From assembly GCF_000414115.1 (NCBI RefSeq), contig NZ_AOPZ01000063.1:1-53617 (forward strand): 53,617 nt of DNA, written 5' to 3'. Below are positions 25,431 to 33,608 of the stretch, piece by piece (the stretch's first letter is position 1; each line of letters begins with the position of its first letter). Under the pieces are notes generated by a model. It worked only from the letters and a program-made list of their open reading frames with translations. It was not told where the DNA came from and made no database searches. A program made the translations under genes and the position numbers. The stretch is from Streptomyces aurantiacus JA 4570. GTDB lineage: Bacteria > Actinomycetota > Actinomycetes > Streptomycetales > Streptomycetaceae.

Positions 25431-26459
25431 TTGACCATCAGGATTCACTTCACGCTGCAGGATGTGGCCCGTATTCGGATCGCTGACGACGGCCCGCGTC
25501 CGATGATCGAGCTGACGAGTGCCATACGGCGTCTCCAAGCGCACGACCATCCGGTTCATCTTGGCGCGTGGCGGGGTCGGGCACGTGCAGAGCTGTCTCC
25601 CGGCTCGCGCATGGTGCTCGCCCTGATCCCACGCGCCGGCTGGATGCCTGCTTTTGTGGCTGACTCCAGAGCAGGCACGCCACAGGAGTTGCTGGCACAG
25701 GTCCGCTCCACCCCTCGCACCGTACTGAGAGAGAGCCTGCAGCACGGCGCACAAACCCGCCAGCTCCCTGCTTGGGCACGGCAGCTACCGGATGACCCCG
25801 TTCTGCTGGAGCAGTTCTGCGACGAACTCGAGCACGTCCACGAGCGTGTGCTGGCTCCGTGCTGGAACCAGGTCAGCGCATGGGCAAGGGCGGATCTGGC
25901 GACGCGCACCCGGCAACTGGCCGCCGGGGGAATCGACACGCTGCTGGGCACCTTATGCCCGGGCCGGATTCGATGGCGGCCGCCTGTCCTGGAGGTGGGA
26001 TTGTCGTCCGGCCTGGACGGTGACCTGTATCTGCAGGGCCGTGGGCTGCTGCTTGCACCCGGATTCTTCGGGATGGAAGGCCCCGCGATCACGTCCTTCA
26101 ACGCACCGCAACCTGCTCTGATCTACCCGGCCGCCACGGGGCAAATGCTTCACAGACTTGCCCTCTCCGCAACGGCAGTTCCCCCATGGACCATGGAGCC
26201 ACCACAGATCGCAACAGCTCTGGCCGCGCTGCTGGGGCACACCCGATCCGCTGTTCTCGTGACCATCGCTCAGCAGCCCGGCTGCTCCAACACGCAACTC
26301 GCCGCCATGGTGGGCGTGACCAAAGCCAGCGCCAGCGAACACGCCACCACACTGCGCCGGGCCGGATTGATCCACACCGTGCGGGACCGCAACAGGGCCC
26401 TTCACAGCCCCACCCACGTTGGGCTCGACCTCCTCAACACGGCCTATATGCGGCCGTGA
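25431..26459 (+). CDS. ArsR-like winged-helix transcriptional regulator, 342 aa
   Basis: The N-terminus MTIRIHFTLQDVARIRIADD and the long middle region resemble the DUF5937-type domain found before winged-helix domains in Streptomyces regulators. The C-terminal 90 residues contain a clear winged helix (HTRSAVLVTIAQQPGCSNTQ, then VTKASASEHATTLRRAGLI). TTG at 25431 follows GGGGGAA and gives the usual family start; upstream in-frame starts (25419, 25158) lack good sites. Bases 25162-25430 then hold nothing I recognise. A terminator follows. Ligand and targets unknown. Confidence 0.75.
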   Translation: MTIRIHFTLQDVARIRIADDGPRPMIELTSAIRRLQAHDHPVHLGAWRGRARAELSPGSRMVLALIPRAGWMPAFVADSRAGTPQELLAQVRSTPRTVLRESLQHGAQTRQLPAWARQLPDDPVLLEQFCDELEHVHERVLAPCWNQVSAWARADLATRTRQLAAGGIDTLLGTLCPGRIRWRPPVLEVGLSSGLDGDLYLQGRGLLLAPGFFGMEGPAITSFNAPQPALIYPAATGQMLHRLALSATAVPPWTMEPPQIATALAALLGHTRSAVLVTIAQQPGCSNTQLAAMVGVTKASASEHATTLRRAGLIHTVRDRNRALHSPTHVGLDLLNTAYMRP

Positions 26460-26475
26460 ACGCTCGTCGCAGTGC

Positions 26476-26497
26476 AGGTTCGGGCACATCCGAACCT
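26476..26497 (+). terminator. Terminator after the winged-helix regulator
   Basis: AGGTTCGG (26476-26483) and CCGAACCT (26490-26497) form an exact 8-bp stem with loop GCACAT, 17 bases past the stop codon, followed by TCTT. Confidence 0.65.
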
Positions 26498-26573
26498 TCT
26501 TGGGTTCTCCCGCCCTGCGTGGCCTACTGGGGCCGGGCCGCAGGGGCTCAGGCGTACCGGATGAGAGGGATCC

Positions 26574-27047
26574 ATGAAGCGACGCATACTCGGGCTGCTG
26601 GCCGCAGCCTTCAGCACAGTGCTCATCTTCACGACCCCGGCCTCGGCACACGACACGGACGACTGGGCACGGACCCAGCAGGGAGCGCCCGACGGGTGGG
26701 CCCACCGAACCGCGAAGAGCTATGCCGGCGGTGTTGAGCAGGAGACCGAGATCTACTGGCAGAACAACGGCGAAGTGTGGATTCAAGGGAAGGTGTGGGA
26801 CAGGGCAACCGACGGCTACTGCGCGACTATCCAGATCCGCTACGAGATCTCCGAGAAGCCGGGAGAGTGGGCGGGCCACTGGCACTACCGCCCGGTCGGC
26901 GGTGCCCTCGACTGCGCTAGGGGCGAACCGGGACCCCAGTACAGCCACAAATACTATGCGCGCAACTTGACCCGGTATGTGCAGGCACGGGCCTGTCACG
27001 CCAACTCAGCTGGCAAGATCATCGAGTGCGAGCGCAACTGGCACTAG
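26574..27047 (+). CDS. Secreted hypothetical protein, 157 aa
   Basis: A typical Sec signal peptide (MKRRILGLLAAAFSTVLIF, then TTPASA-H) is followed by a mature domain of about 130 residues rich in Trp, Tyr and Gly with three Cys, probably all-beta. It contains ETEIYWQNNGEVWIQGKVWD and ends in CERNWH. Small secreted proteins of this kind are common in Streptomyces; no function is known to me. The ATG follows GAGAGGGATCC, and a terminator lies 15 bases after the stop. Confidence 0.75.
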   Translation: MKRRILGLLAAAFSTVLIFTTPASAHDTDDWARTQQGAPDGWAHRTAKSYAGGVEQETEIYWQNNGEVWIQGKVWDRATDGYCATIQIRYEISEKPGEWAGHWHYRPVGGALDCARGEPGPQYSHKYYARNLTRYVQARACHANSAGKIIECERNWH

Positions 27048-27219
27048 CCTCGATCTTGCATGAGGGTCCGTCAGCTTGCTGGTGGACCCTTTGCGTTTCG
27101 TCGTCCACGACGGCGCACAGCAGCACGACGGCGCCGAGCCCCATCAGTGAGCTGACCCCGTACAGCAGTCGTTCCACGGGATCGCCGCGGGGCGCCCGGT
27201 GCCGGCCCGTCGCGCTCAC
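27019..27219 (-). CDS. Small single-pass membrane protein, 66 aa
   Basis: GTG at 27219 overlaps the stop of the 117-residue gene (GTGA). One hydrophobic helix (LLYGVSSLMGLGAVVLLCAVV) is followed by a polar tail. Its 3' end overlaps the convergent secreted-protein gene by 29 bases and contains that gene's terminator, which lowers confidence. It is the third gene of a coupled operon of unknown function. Confidence 0.45.
   Translation of the reverse strand: MSATGRHRAPRGDPVERLLYGVSSLMGLGAVVLLCAVVDDETQRVHQQADGPSCKIEASASCARTR
27063..27090 (+). terminator. Terminator of the secreted-protein gene
   Basis: AGGGTCC (27063-27069) and GGACCCT (27084-27090) pair around a 14-base loop with an inner CAGC/GCTG stem, then TTTG follows. 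It lies inside the opposite-strand small gene. Confidence 0.6.
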
Positions 27220-27569
27220 GGCACTTCCTCCCGCCCGGCGCTCTGCTTGTCCTGCTCGCTGCGGTGCATGTGTGCCAGGCAGCGCACCTGCCAGGCCAGT
27301 TCTCGCAGATGGTCGTATGCGGACTGCGTCAGGCGCGGGCTGGAATTCTCGAGAAGGAATCGGCCTGCGCGCCGCATCTGGTCCTGAACATCGGGGTGCG
27401 TGGAGCGCTGCAGCACCTCGGAGGTGTAGAGCGTGCTGAGGTCCACCAACAGCGCGTCGACCATGGCCTGCACCATGGACGGATCGTTCGGGTCGACCAG
27501 GTCCAGAGCCTTGCCGCACCGCTGGATCGTGGCGCTCACGTGCACCTCGCAGGCGGTCTCGTCCTTCAC
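27216..27569 (-). CDS. Hypothetical helical protein, 117 aa
   Basis: GTG at 27569 overlaps the stop of the 156-residue gene (GTGA) and its own stop overlaps the next gene in the same way, so three genes are translationally coupled. The protein is helical and acidic (for example MVQAMVDALLVDLSTLYTSE, then QMRRAGRFLLENSSPRLT). No family was recognised. Confidence 0.6.
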   Translation of the reverse strand: MKDETACEVHVSATIQRCGKALDLVDPNDPSMVQAMVDALLVDLSTLYTSEVLQRSTHPDVQDQMRRAGRFLLENSSPRLTQSAYDHLRELAWQVRCLAHMHRSEQDKQSAGREEVP

Positions 27570-28036
27570 AGCTCGGCCGCCTTCAGGGACTCGGAGGTCG
27601 CGAGCAGCGCGCTCAGGTACGCGGGATCGCACAGGTCACCAGGCGCCGCGAGCGGAACCACCCAGTGCGCCTGCAGGGATAGCTGGCCGGGGCGGGGTAC
27701 GCCGAGGTAGGTGTCCGTGCTGAGGCGCTCCTCCGCGCCGTCCCACGCGGCGGCGTTTGGTGAGATGAGCACGTAGTACGGGCCCATGCTGCTCCGGAGG
27801 TCCCGGATGACCGGGCCTTCGAGCCAGTCGCGCAGGGAGGAGGCGACTATTTGCGGGTCGTTGCTGCCCACGGCGGCGTGGACTCGTTGGGCGGGGACAC
27901 GGACGGCGTCGAAGCGGCGCCCGAGAGGGAGCAGGGCCACGCCATGTTCCGACCATGCTCCATAGACCGCCACCGGGTTGGGGTCGGCCCTGGCGAGCCA
28001 TTCGGTGATCCGTTGTCTGTCGTTGAGCGTGGTCAT
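27566..28036 (-). CDS. Hypothetical protein, paralogue of the 39698 gene, 156 aa
   Basis: The ATG at 28036 follows GAGGGTGTCCC. The protein shares many residues with the 170-residue product of 39698-40210: (I)xxWLARAxPNP, LLPLGxRFDAVRVP, a GPVxRDLR block, YYVL and HWVVP. The shape resembles the N-terminal part of prim-pol-type (bifunctional DNA primase/polymerase) domains, but no catalytic acidic triad is evident, so I would not call it a primase. It begins a three-gene operon and lies next to an XRE-TPR regulator, as does its paralogue at the other end of the lasso cluster. Confidence 0.65.
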   Translation of the reverse strand: MTTLNDRQRITEWLARADPNPVAVYGAWSEHGVALLPLGRRFDAVRVPAQRVHAAVGSNDPQIVASSLRDWLEGPVIRDLRSSMGPYYVLISPNAAAWDGAEERLSTDTYLGVPRPGQLSLQAHWVVPLAAPGDLCDPAYLSALLATSESLKAAEL

Positions 28037-28098
28037 CGGGACACCCTCACGGTCATGGTGATCTGCCTCACACGTGTGACCGTATGCAGTCCCTGCCG

Positions 28099-28129
28099 GG
28101 TTCACCCGGACTGACAGTTCGGGTGAACC
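28099..28129 (-). terminator. Stem-loop between the XRE-TPR gene and the 156-residue gene
   Basis: GGTTCACCCG (28099-28108) and CGGGTGAACC (28120-28129) are exact 10-bp arms around an 11-base loop, 14 bases past the XRE-TPR stop. It probably terminates that transcript. It could also be an operator for the genes downstream. Confidence 0.6.
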
Positions 28130-28142
28130 ACAGGCTCGCCAG

Positions 28143-29296
28143 CTAGACGAGGCCCATCCGTACGGCAAGTTGCTCGGCTTGCCGTGCGTGCATCGCTCGG
28201 GCCCGGCGGATCACCGTGAGCACCAGTTGCCGGGCCAGCGGCGTGCGGGCGAGGTCTTCCGGGGCGACGGCTTCCAGGCTGAGCAGGGAGAGAAGCGCGG
28301 CGGCGTCGTCTCGGCGCTGGCTGTGGCAGGCCGCCACTTCCAGGCCGAAGGTGAACTCCCGCTCCAGCGACGGCAGTCCGCTGATGTCGATGGCGTCCGC
28401 TGTGTGCAGGGCCTCGCCGGTCTCTCCTGCCTCCATCTCGATGGACAGGGCGTGTAGGGCGATGTTCGTCGCCCCGAACACTGTCCAGCCGACGTTGCTG
28501 TCGTCGGGCACCGCGCGCGCCGCGGGGGCCGCCTGCTGGACCAGCCGTTCTCGCGCCTCCCACCAGCGGCGCCGTCGGGCCGCCCCGAGTACGGCCACCA
28601 GTTGGAGCGCGCCGCCCATCGCCTGGCGCTCCACCTCCGGCAGTTGAGCGGTGGCGACTTGCTCGGCCGCCCGCAGCGCCAGTTCCTCCGCCTCGGCCGG
28701 CTGGTTGGCGGCGAGGAGCACGTGGCCAAGGTTCCACTGTGCGGTGGCAATGCGAAGCGGGTCGTCAGCGTCCTCGGCGGCCCGCATCGCTCGGTCGGCT
28801 GCGAGGGTGGCGAGGTCGACGCGGCCAGTGCGACGCAGGTATGAACGGAGCAAGCAGTACAGATCGGCCGCGGTGCGCAAGACAGCGCGCCGTTCGGCGG
28901 TTTCGGCGCCCGCGCGTGCCGTGCGCAGGGCGTGCTCCACGTCGGCGACCAGTTCGGGCAGCGTCTCGGCGGCTCTGGTGAACCGCTCGCCGCTGGTCTG
29001 CCAGTTGTGCCACGCGGCCTCCACCCGGTCCCTCAGCGCGCCTGCGGTCGCAGGGGTGGCGCTGCGCGCCGGCCCGTAGCCGAGGAGCGCGCGGCCCACC
29101 GCGGTCTCGGGGCTGTCGGCCGTCTCCCCCTCGGGCGGCGGCTGTTCGGAGAGCAGGGCTGCGGTCGGGACGCCGAGTTCCTGCGCGAGGGCGTACAGAA
29201 TCGGAAGGGAGGGGACCTTGAGGCCGCGTTCGATCTGTGACAGGTAGTCCGGAGTGATGCCGACCAGTCCGGCGACCGCTAGTTTCGGCGTCAGGT
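28143..29296 (-). CDS. XRE-TPR regulator lacking its own start, fused to upstream fragments
   Basis: About 380 residues. It begins inside a helix-turn-helix (LTPKLAVAGLVGITPDYLSQ, then IERGLKVPSLPILYALAQEL), followed by a linker and a long helical tetratricopeptide-like region to the stop. The first XRE helix, and any ATG or GTG that would start it, are missing. The frame is instead open upstream through an APH-like fragment into the HPr-kinase-like gene, continuous from 30113. Family members usually start with about 15 more residues (a GxxIRxLRxxxG-type helix). The junction is placed near 29296 by eye. Either a deletion fused three genes, or the sequence is misassembled. Confidence 0.65.
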
Positions 29297-29536
29297 CGGG
29301 GTGGTCGCCGCGGGATGCGGACTGCAGCAGCTCGGCGCAGACGACCAGGGTGGCCGCACGGCCTTGGGGGGTGTCCAGGAGTTCTTTGAGCTCGCGGTAG
29401 ATGCGTCCGGAGGTTGCTGGCACGAGTTGGGCGTAGGCGTAGAGCATGGCGGCGTCGTAGTCGCGGGGGGCCATGCCCCAGCCCTCCCAGTCGAGCAGGG
29501 TGGCACCGGTGGTGAGGTTGGCGGCGTGGAAGTCGG
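29297..29536 (-). pseudogene. C-terminal fragment of an APH-type phosphotransferase
   Basis: About 80 residues. ADFHAANL retains the second half of the APH/kinase catalytic loop (HGDxxxxN), followed by LLDWEGWGMAPRDYDAAML, the DFG-equivalent block of this family, and TLVVCAELLQSASRGDHPDL. All of the N-lobe and the first His-Gly of the loop are absent. It is in frame with both the kinase C-terminus before it and the XRE domain after it. It reads as a remnant between two deletion points. Catalysis on its own is not possible. Confidence 0.55.
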
Positions 29537-30635
29537 CGTTCGCGTCCATGTCGTGCCCGAGCCGCACGCTGTGGTGCGGCAGTTCGGCCAGGTGCGCGGC
29601 GACGGCCTGGCGGGCATGGTCGCTGCCGCTGCCGGTGGGCGCGAGGCCGAGGATGTCGGGGTAGCGGTCCTCGGTCGCGCCGTGCAAGAAGTCGCCCTCT
29701 CCCAGCGAGCGGCTCCGATCGGTGACGGCCGGGGCGGCCGCGGGGTCGATCTCCGGGAACAGGACCGTCGCGGCCCGGCCCTCCGTGGCGAGGTCGAGGC
29801 CGAACCACGTGGCGAACTGGTCGGGGAAGACCTGCACCTTCCTCTCCCGGTGCCCGTCCGGCTCCCACAGCCGCCTGCCTGCGCCGGTCCTCGAGCAAGG
29901 TGCGGGTGACGTCGAGGTGCTGCGTGGGGTGCAGGGCCTGACCGGCCTGAACGCGACTGCGGGCGATGTCGAACCAGCCGAGCGCGTCGAGGAGGCCGAG
30001 GCCGATCGCGGCGGCCGAGGGCCAGGGCAGAACGTCCAGCTGTCCGGCCGGGGTGGGGCGGACGAAGATGCGGTCGTTGCCCAGCAGTTGCCAGCCGCGG
30101 TTGGCCAGGGCAAGCGCGGTGGTGGTCTTGCCGGCGCCCTTGGAGCCGAAGGTCAGGACGGTCTGCCCGTCGCGGACGGCGGCCGAAGCGTGCAGCAGGG
30201 CCCAGCCGTCGGCCAGAGCAGTCCGCGCAGCGCGTCGCGGGCGATGCGGGCCGACGCCAGAGCGACCTGGTCGACGTCGGGGCCGTGGACGGTGAGGCGG
30301 CCGGCGGCCGTGTGGTGCTGGTACGCGAGCTGCGGGGTGGGGCTGACGGCGGTTATCGTGCCGGTGTCGTCGTGGGCGACGAGCGTCTGGGCTCGGGCGT
30401 AGGCGGTCTTCTCGTGCGGGCACAGTTCGACCAGGTCGCGCAGCCTGGTGTACGCGTCGTGGTCGACGTCGGCGGCCAGCAGGGGCCCGGTCCACGCGGA
30501 GGCGGACGGGACCTCGAACGCCTTCCACCAGGAGCCGAAGTAGCGGCGGTTGTAGTCCGTGACGGTGTCGCTGTTGGAGACGAGGGTGAGGTGGTGGTTC
30601 GCGGCGTGCAGCCGGAGCGCGGGCATGCTGTTCAC
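29537..30635 (-). pseudogene. HPr-kinase-like gene of the lasso cluster, frameshifted
   Basis: This resembles the HprK-related kinases of lasso clusters (the paeninodin type phosphorylates the peptide tail). The N-terminal frame from GTG 30635 (after GGAAGGA) runs to near 30214, the P-loop part (TFGSKGAGKTTTALALANRG) is in another frame to about 29889, and the C-terminal part (RLWEPDGHRERKVQVFPDQF, then LGHDMDANA) returns to the first frame. Alignment by eye suggests one base missing near 30213-30220 (CTGCTCTGGCC) and one extra near 29883-29889 (GACCGG). As written the protein stops at 30153 after 160 residues without the P-loop. Real decay or sequencing error cannot be separated from sequence alone. 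Confidence 0.7.
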
Positions 30636-30842
30636 AAGGTCCTTCCCACGAGGACGGACGCTCCCGCCGGGCGGCGTGCTGCTCCGGGCCCTGGCCCTGC
30701 CCGTTCCGGCTACCCCGCGTGCGCCGGTGCGCTGTCAATCGAGTCCCACGGAATTTGTCGGCGGTCCAGGCCGAGCGGATTAGGCCAGGCGCCGCCGGAC
30801 GGTCGAGTCTCTCCGAACCCGGTAGTCGCAGACGAGCACGCA

Positions 30843-32735
30843 TCAGTCCCGATCCTCCTGCAACTTCAACATCTCAGAAAAGCACCCGGCTCGGTCGATC
30901 AGCTCGTCGTAGGTGCCCGCCTCGGAAATACGGCCCTGGTCGAGCACGACGATCCGGTCGGCGAGGCGGGTGTTGGCCAGACGGTGGGTAATGAACACTG
31001 TCGCCCGCCCAGCGGCGAGGGCCTTGAGCCGCATGTAGATCCGGTGCTCGGCGCGGGCGTCGAGTGCGGCGGTCGGCTCGTCCATCACCAGCACGGGGGC
31101 GTCGCGGTGGAAGGCGCGGGCGACCGCGACGCGTTGCCACTGCCCACCGGAGAGGTCGTGTCCTCCCCACCAGGAGCGGGCCAGCGAGGTGTCCAGGCCG
31201 TTGGGCAGGGCGGCGATGACGGTGTCAGCGCCTGCTGCCTCGGCGGCAATATGGACGGCAGCGTCGCCTTCGGGGCGGGGCTGGCCGAGGGTGATGTTCT
31301 CCCGGGCGGCCAGTGGCCAGCGTGTGTAGTCCTGTGGGACCAGCGCGACTTTGGCGAGGGCACTGGCCGGGTCGGCGTCGGCCAGGTCCACGCCGTCCCA
31401 CCGCACGGAGCCCGTGGTGGGGAGGAAGAGCCCCGTCAGCACCCTGGCGAGGGTGGTCTTGCCGGCGCCGTTCTCGCCGACCAGCGCGATGACCTCGCCG
31501 CGCTTGAGGTCCAAGCTGACGCCGTCCAGCGCGGGCCGGTCGGCGCCGGGATAGGTGAAGGAGACGTCCGTGGCGGTGATGAGCTGGGGTCCGTCGTCGG
31601 CGACCTGGGTGGTGCCGCGGCGAGTTGTCCACGGCTTGGCCACGGTCAAGAAGCGGGCCCAGTCGTCCAGGGACAGGGAGGTGCGGAACAGCCGGGCTCC
31701 GGCCCGCACTGTTGTGGCCAGGGCTGCCCCGGAGGTCCGCACGGCCAAAGCCGCGGCCCCGGCGGCGGCCAGCTCCATGCGCCCGGTGGATACGAGCAGC
31801 ACGAGCACGCCCCAGGTCGCGGCGGTACCGACCGCGGTGAGCGCGTCGCCGATGCCCTGTACCACCAGGGCCTGGCGCGTCGCCTTGAGTTGTTCGGCTT
31901 CCAGGCGGCCGGAGACGATGCGGTACTGGCGGATGAGGAAGCCGCCCATGGTGCCTGCGCGGACCTCATCGGCGGTGTTCCGCTCGGTGGTGTAGGAGCG
32001 GAAGACGTTGCGCAGGCGGGAGTCGGCGAGGTTGCGGTGGTGCGCGGTGTGCTCGATCCGCGCTCCCCGTACGGCGCCCCACGCGCAGGGGATGACCGAC
32101 GCGAGCAGCAGGGGCAGCATCACCGGGTGCAGCACGGTGACGACCGTTGCCGCAGCGGCCATCTGTGCTGCGGCGGAAGTCAGGAGCTGGGCGTCGCGGA
32201 TGAGGTCGCCGGTCTTCTCCGCGCCGTCGGAGGCGGCGGCGTGGGCGTCCTCGAAGTCCGGGTCCTCGTAGGCGACAAGTTCGGCGGCCTCGGCGGCGGT
32301 GATGACCTCAAGGTCCGCCTCGCGTACGGCCTTCGGCGCGAGCTGGGCAGCGGACGCCCGGGCGGCGGCGTCCAGCAGATAGCGCCCAGAAGAGGAGAGG
32401 GCGAGCACGATCACGGCGGTCAGGTTCTCGTGCAGCCCGGCGGCGATGTCGTCAGCGGTAAACACGGCGGCCAGCACCCGGGTCGTGGCCGCGAGCGCGG
32501 TCGCGGTGAGCGCGGCAGCGCCGATCTGGCAGGCGAGCAGGGTCACAACGGCGCGGCGGTCGGTGCGCCAGCCGAGCCGGGCGGCCTGTCCGAGCGTGCG
32601 GGGCAGGCGGCGAGCTATTGCCCGCGTGGACAGGTTGGCACTCGCCTCGAAGTGCCGGTCGGAGGCCAGGCGCATGACCGGCGGCTGGCTCATGGCGTCG
32701 GGCGTGGAGGATTCGGAAGAACTCACGAGCCCCAT
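30843..32735 (-). CDS. Lasso-peptide ABC exporter, 630 aa
   Basis: Half-transporter with membrane domain (about residues 45-365) then ATPase: GENGAGKTT (Walker A), LSGGQWQR (signature), VLVMDEP (Walker B), FITHRLAN (switch His). It occupies the D position of a lasso cluster. It is a close paralogue of the exporter at 2952-4895. A 207-base gap without features separates it from the kinase gene, and a 175-base gap with a hairpin from B2. Expected role: export of the mature lasso peptide and self-immunity. Confidence 0.9.
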   Translation of the reverse strand: MGLVSSSESSTPDAMSQPPVMRLASDRHFEASANLSTRAIARRLPRTLGQAARLGWRTDRRAVVTLLACQIGAAALTATALAATTRVLAAVFTADDIAAGLHENLTAVIVLALSSSGRYLLDAAARASAAQLAPKAVREADLEVITAAEAAELVAYEDPDFEDAHAAASDGAEKTGDLIRDAQLLTSAAAQMAAAATVVTVLHPVMLPLLLASVIPCAWGAVRGARIEHTAHHRNLADSRLRNVFRSYTTERNTADEVRAGTMGGFLIRQYRIVSGRLEAEQLKATRQALVVQGIGDALTAVGTAATWGVLVLLVSTGRMELAAAGAAALAVRTSGAALATTVRAGARLFRTSLSLDDWARFLTVAKPWTTRRGTTQVADDGPQLITATDVSFTYPGADRPALDGVSLDLKRGEVIALVGENGAGKTTLARVLTGLFLPTTGSVRWDGVDLADADPASALAKVALVPQDYTRWPLAARENITLGQPRPEGDAAVHIAAEAAGADTVIAALPNGLDTSLARSWWGGHDLSGGQWQRVAVARAFHRDAPVLVMDEPTAALDARAEHRIYMRLKALAAGRATVFITHRLANTRLADRIVVLDQGRISEAGTYDELIDRAGCFSEMLKLQEDRD

Positions 32736-32850
32736 CAGGGAGCCGAACCGAGCGGGCGGGCAACGGGATTGTGCCTCGCGCTCCGTATCGCCCCTGGTCG
32801 CCCCGATCGAAGGTCAGCAACACCACCGAGTTTTCACCCGTTCGAGTGAG

Positions 32851-32896
32851 GCCGTGGTCCGGGATGGGGAGGCTCGTGCTAGCCCCGGACCACGGC
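32851..32896 (-). terminator. 13-bp stem-loop downstream of B2
   Basis: GCCGTGGTCCGGG (32851-32863) and CCCGGACCACGGC (32884-32896) are exact complements with a 20-base loop, 15 bases beyond the B2 stop. It may end the A-C-B1-B2 transcript or reduce read-through into the exporter. Confidence 0.6.
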
Positions 32897-32910
32897 AGCC
32901 CCGGGGCCGT

Positions 32911-33327
32911 CTACGGCACGGACAGGACCGGCATCCACGGCCGGTCGACCGCGTCGCCGATGTCCCGGCCGACTGCCCCTTCGGGCACTTCGGCCCAGGC
33001 GTGGGCGGCGTCGGGCAGGAACCGGGCGCCGAGCACCCAGCGGGCCCGGCGGCCGGTCAGGGCGGTCGCGATGACGGTGGCGAGGCTGATCTCCATGCAC
33101 GCGATTCGCCCCGGCCACCACGGCGGAATCACCGCCTGTACCGCTGTGGAGAGGGCTTCGAGGCGGGCGAGTCGTGCGTACGGCAGGCCGTGCAGCAGCC
33201 GGACTGCGGCGATCTGCCAGCGCAGGGGCAGTCGGCTCAGCGTCAGGGAGAGCGCGAGCGCGACGGCGGCCACCATGCGGTCGCGCCACGGCGCAGTGGG
33301 CCGGGCGGCGGGGACCATGACCGTCAT
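32911..33327 (-). CDS. Lasso leader peptidase (B2, transglutaminase-like), 138 aa
   Basis: Small discrete B2 protein of about the usual length. The catalytic Cys lies in RIACMEISLA, the His in DAAHAWAEV, and an Asp follows in VGRDIGDAVD, matching the Cys-His-Asp triad of this family. The C-terminal DRPWMPVL corresponds to the usual 'Y/F-x-P-L/V' end. The ATG overlaps the B1 stop (ATGA). It cuts the precursor after the residue following the conserved Thr, working with B1 and the cyclase in the cytoplasm. Confidence 0.88.
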   Translation of the reverse strand: MTVMVPAARPTAPWRDRMVAAVALALSLTLSRLPLRWQIAAVRLLHGLPYARLARLEALSTAVQAVIPPWWPGRIACMEISLATVIATALTGRRARWVLGARFLPDAAHAWAEVPEGAVGRDIGDAVDRPWMPVLSVP

Positions 33328-33608
33328 CGATGCCACCTCCGCCGCCTGCGGTCGGTGTCGATGAGCACGTCGGCGTCCACCAGTTCGTCGACGAACGCGG
33401 CGATCCGGCCGCCGATGGTCCGCGGGTCCTGGCCGGTGGGCACGGCGATCTCGTCGGCGAGCCCGGCCGTGCCGCCGCGGACGGTGATGGCCTGCCAGAT
33501 CCGGGAGGCGTCCCCATCGAGCATCAGCCACGTGCCTCGCCGGGTGTCGAGCACCGCTGTGCCGTACTGGTCGGTGGCGTGGTGGATGTGGTCGGCGGGG
33601 GTCAGCAT
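33324..33608 (-). CDS. Lasso leader-binding protein (B1, PqqD-like RRE), 94 aa
   Basis: A PqqD-like RiPP recognition element: a short beta-rich start (YGTAVLDTRRGTWLMLDGDA), then helices with SRIWQAI and a winged-helix pattern, ending in an Arg-rich tail. The ATG at 33608 overlaps the cyclase stop (ATGCTGA). It should bind the FAPQI leader motif of the precursor at 35429-35596 and pass it to B2 and the cyclase. Confidence 0.88.
   Translation of the reverse strand: MLTPADHIHHATDQYGTAVLDTRRGTWLMLDGDASRIWQAITVRGGTAGLADEIAVPTGQDPRTIGGRIAAFVDELVDADVLIDTDRRRRRWHR

Noticed and set aside
27566..28036. Calling the 156- and 170-residue paralogues DNA primase/polymerases
   Set aside because: Only a general resemblance to the N-terminal part of that domain; no catalytic acidic residues in a recognisable arrangement.
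30285..32849. 854-codon plus-strand frame opposite the lasso exporter
   Set aside because: Shadow frame, extremely Gly-rich; the exporter on the other strand has complete Walker and signature motifs.
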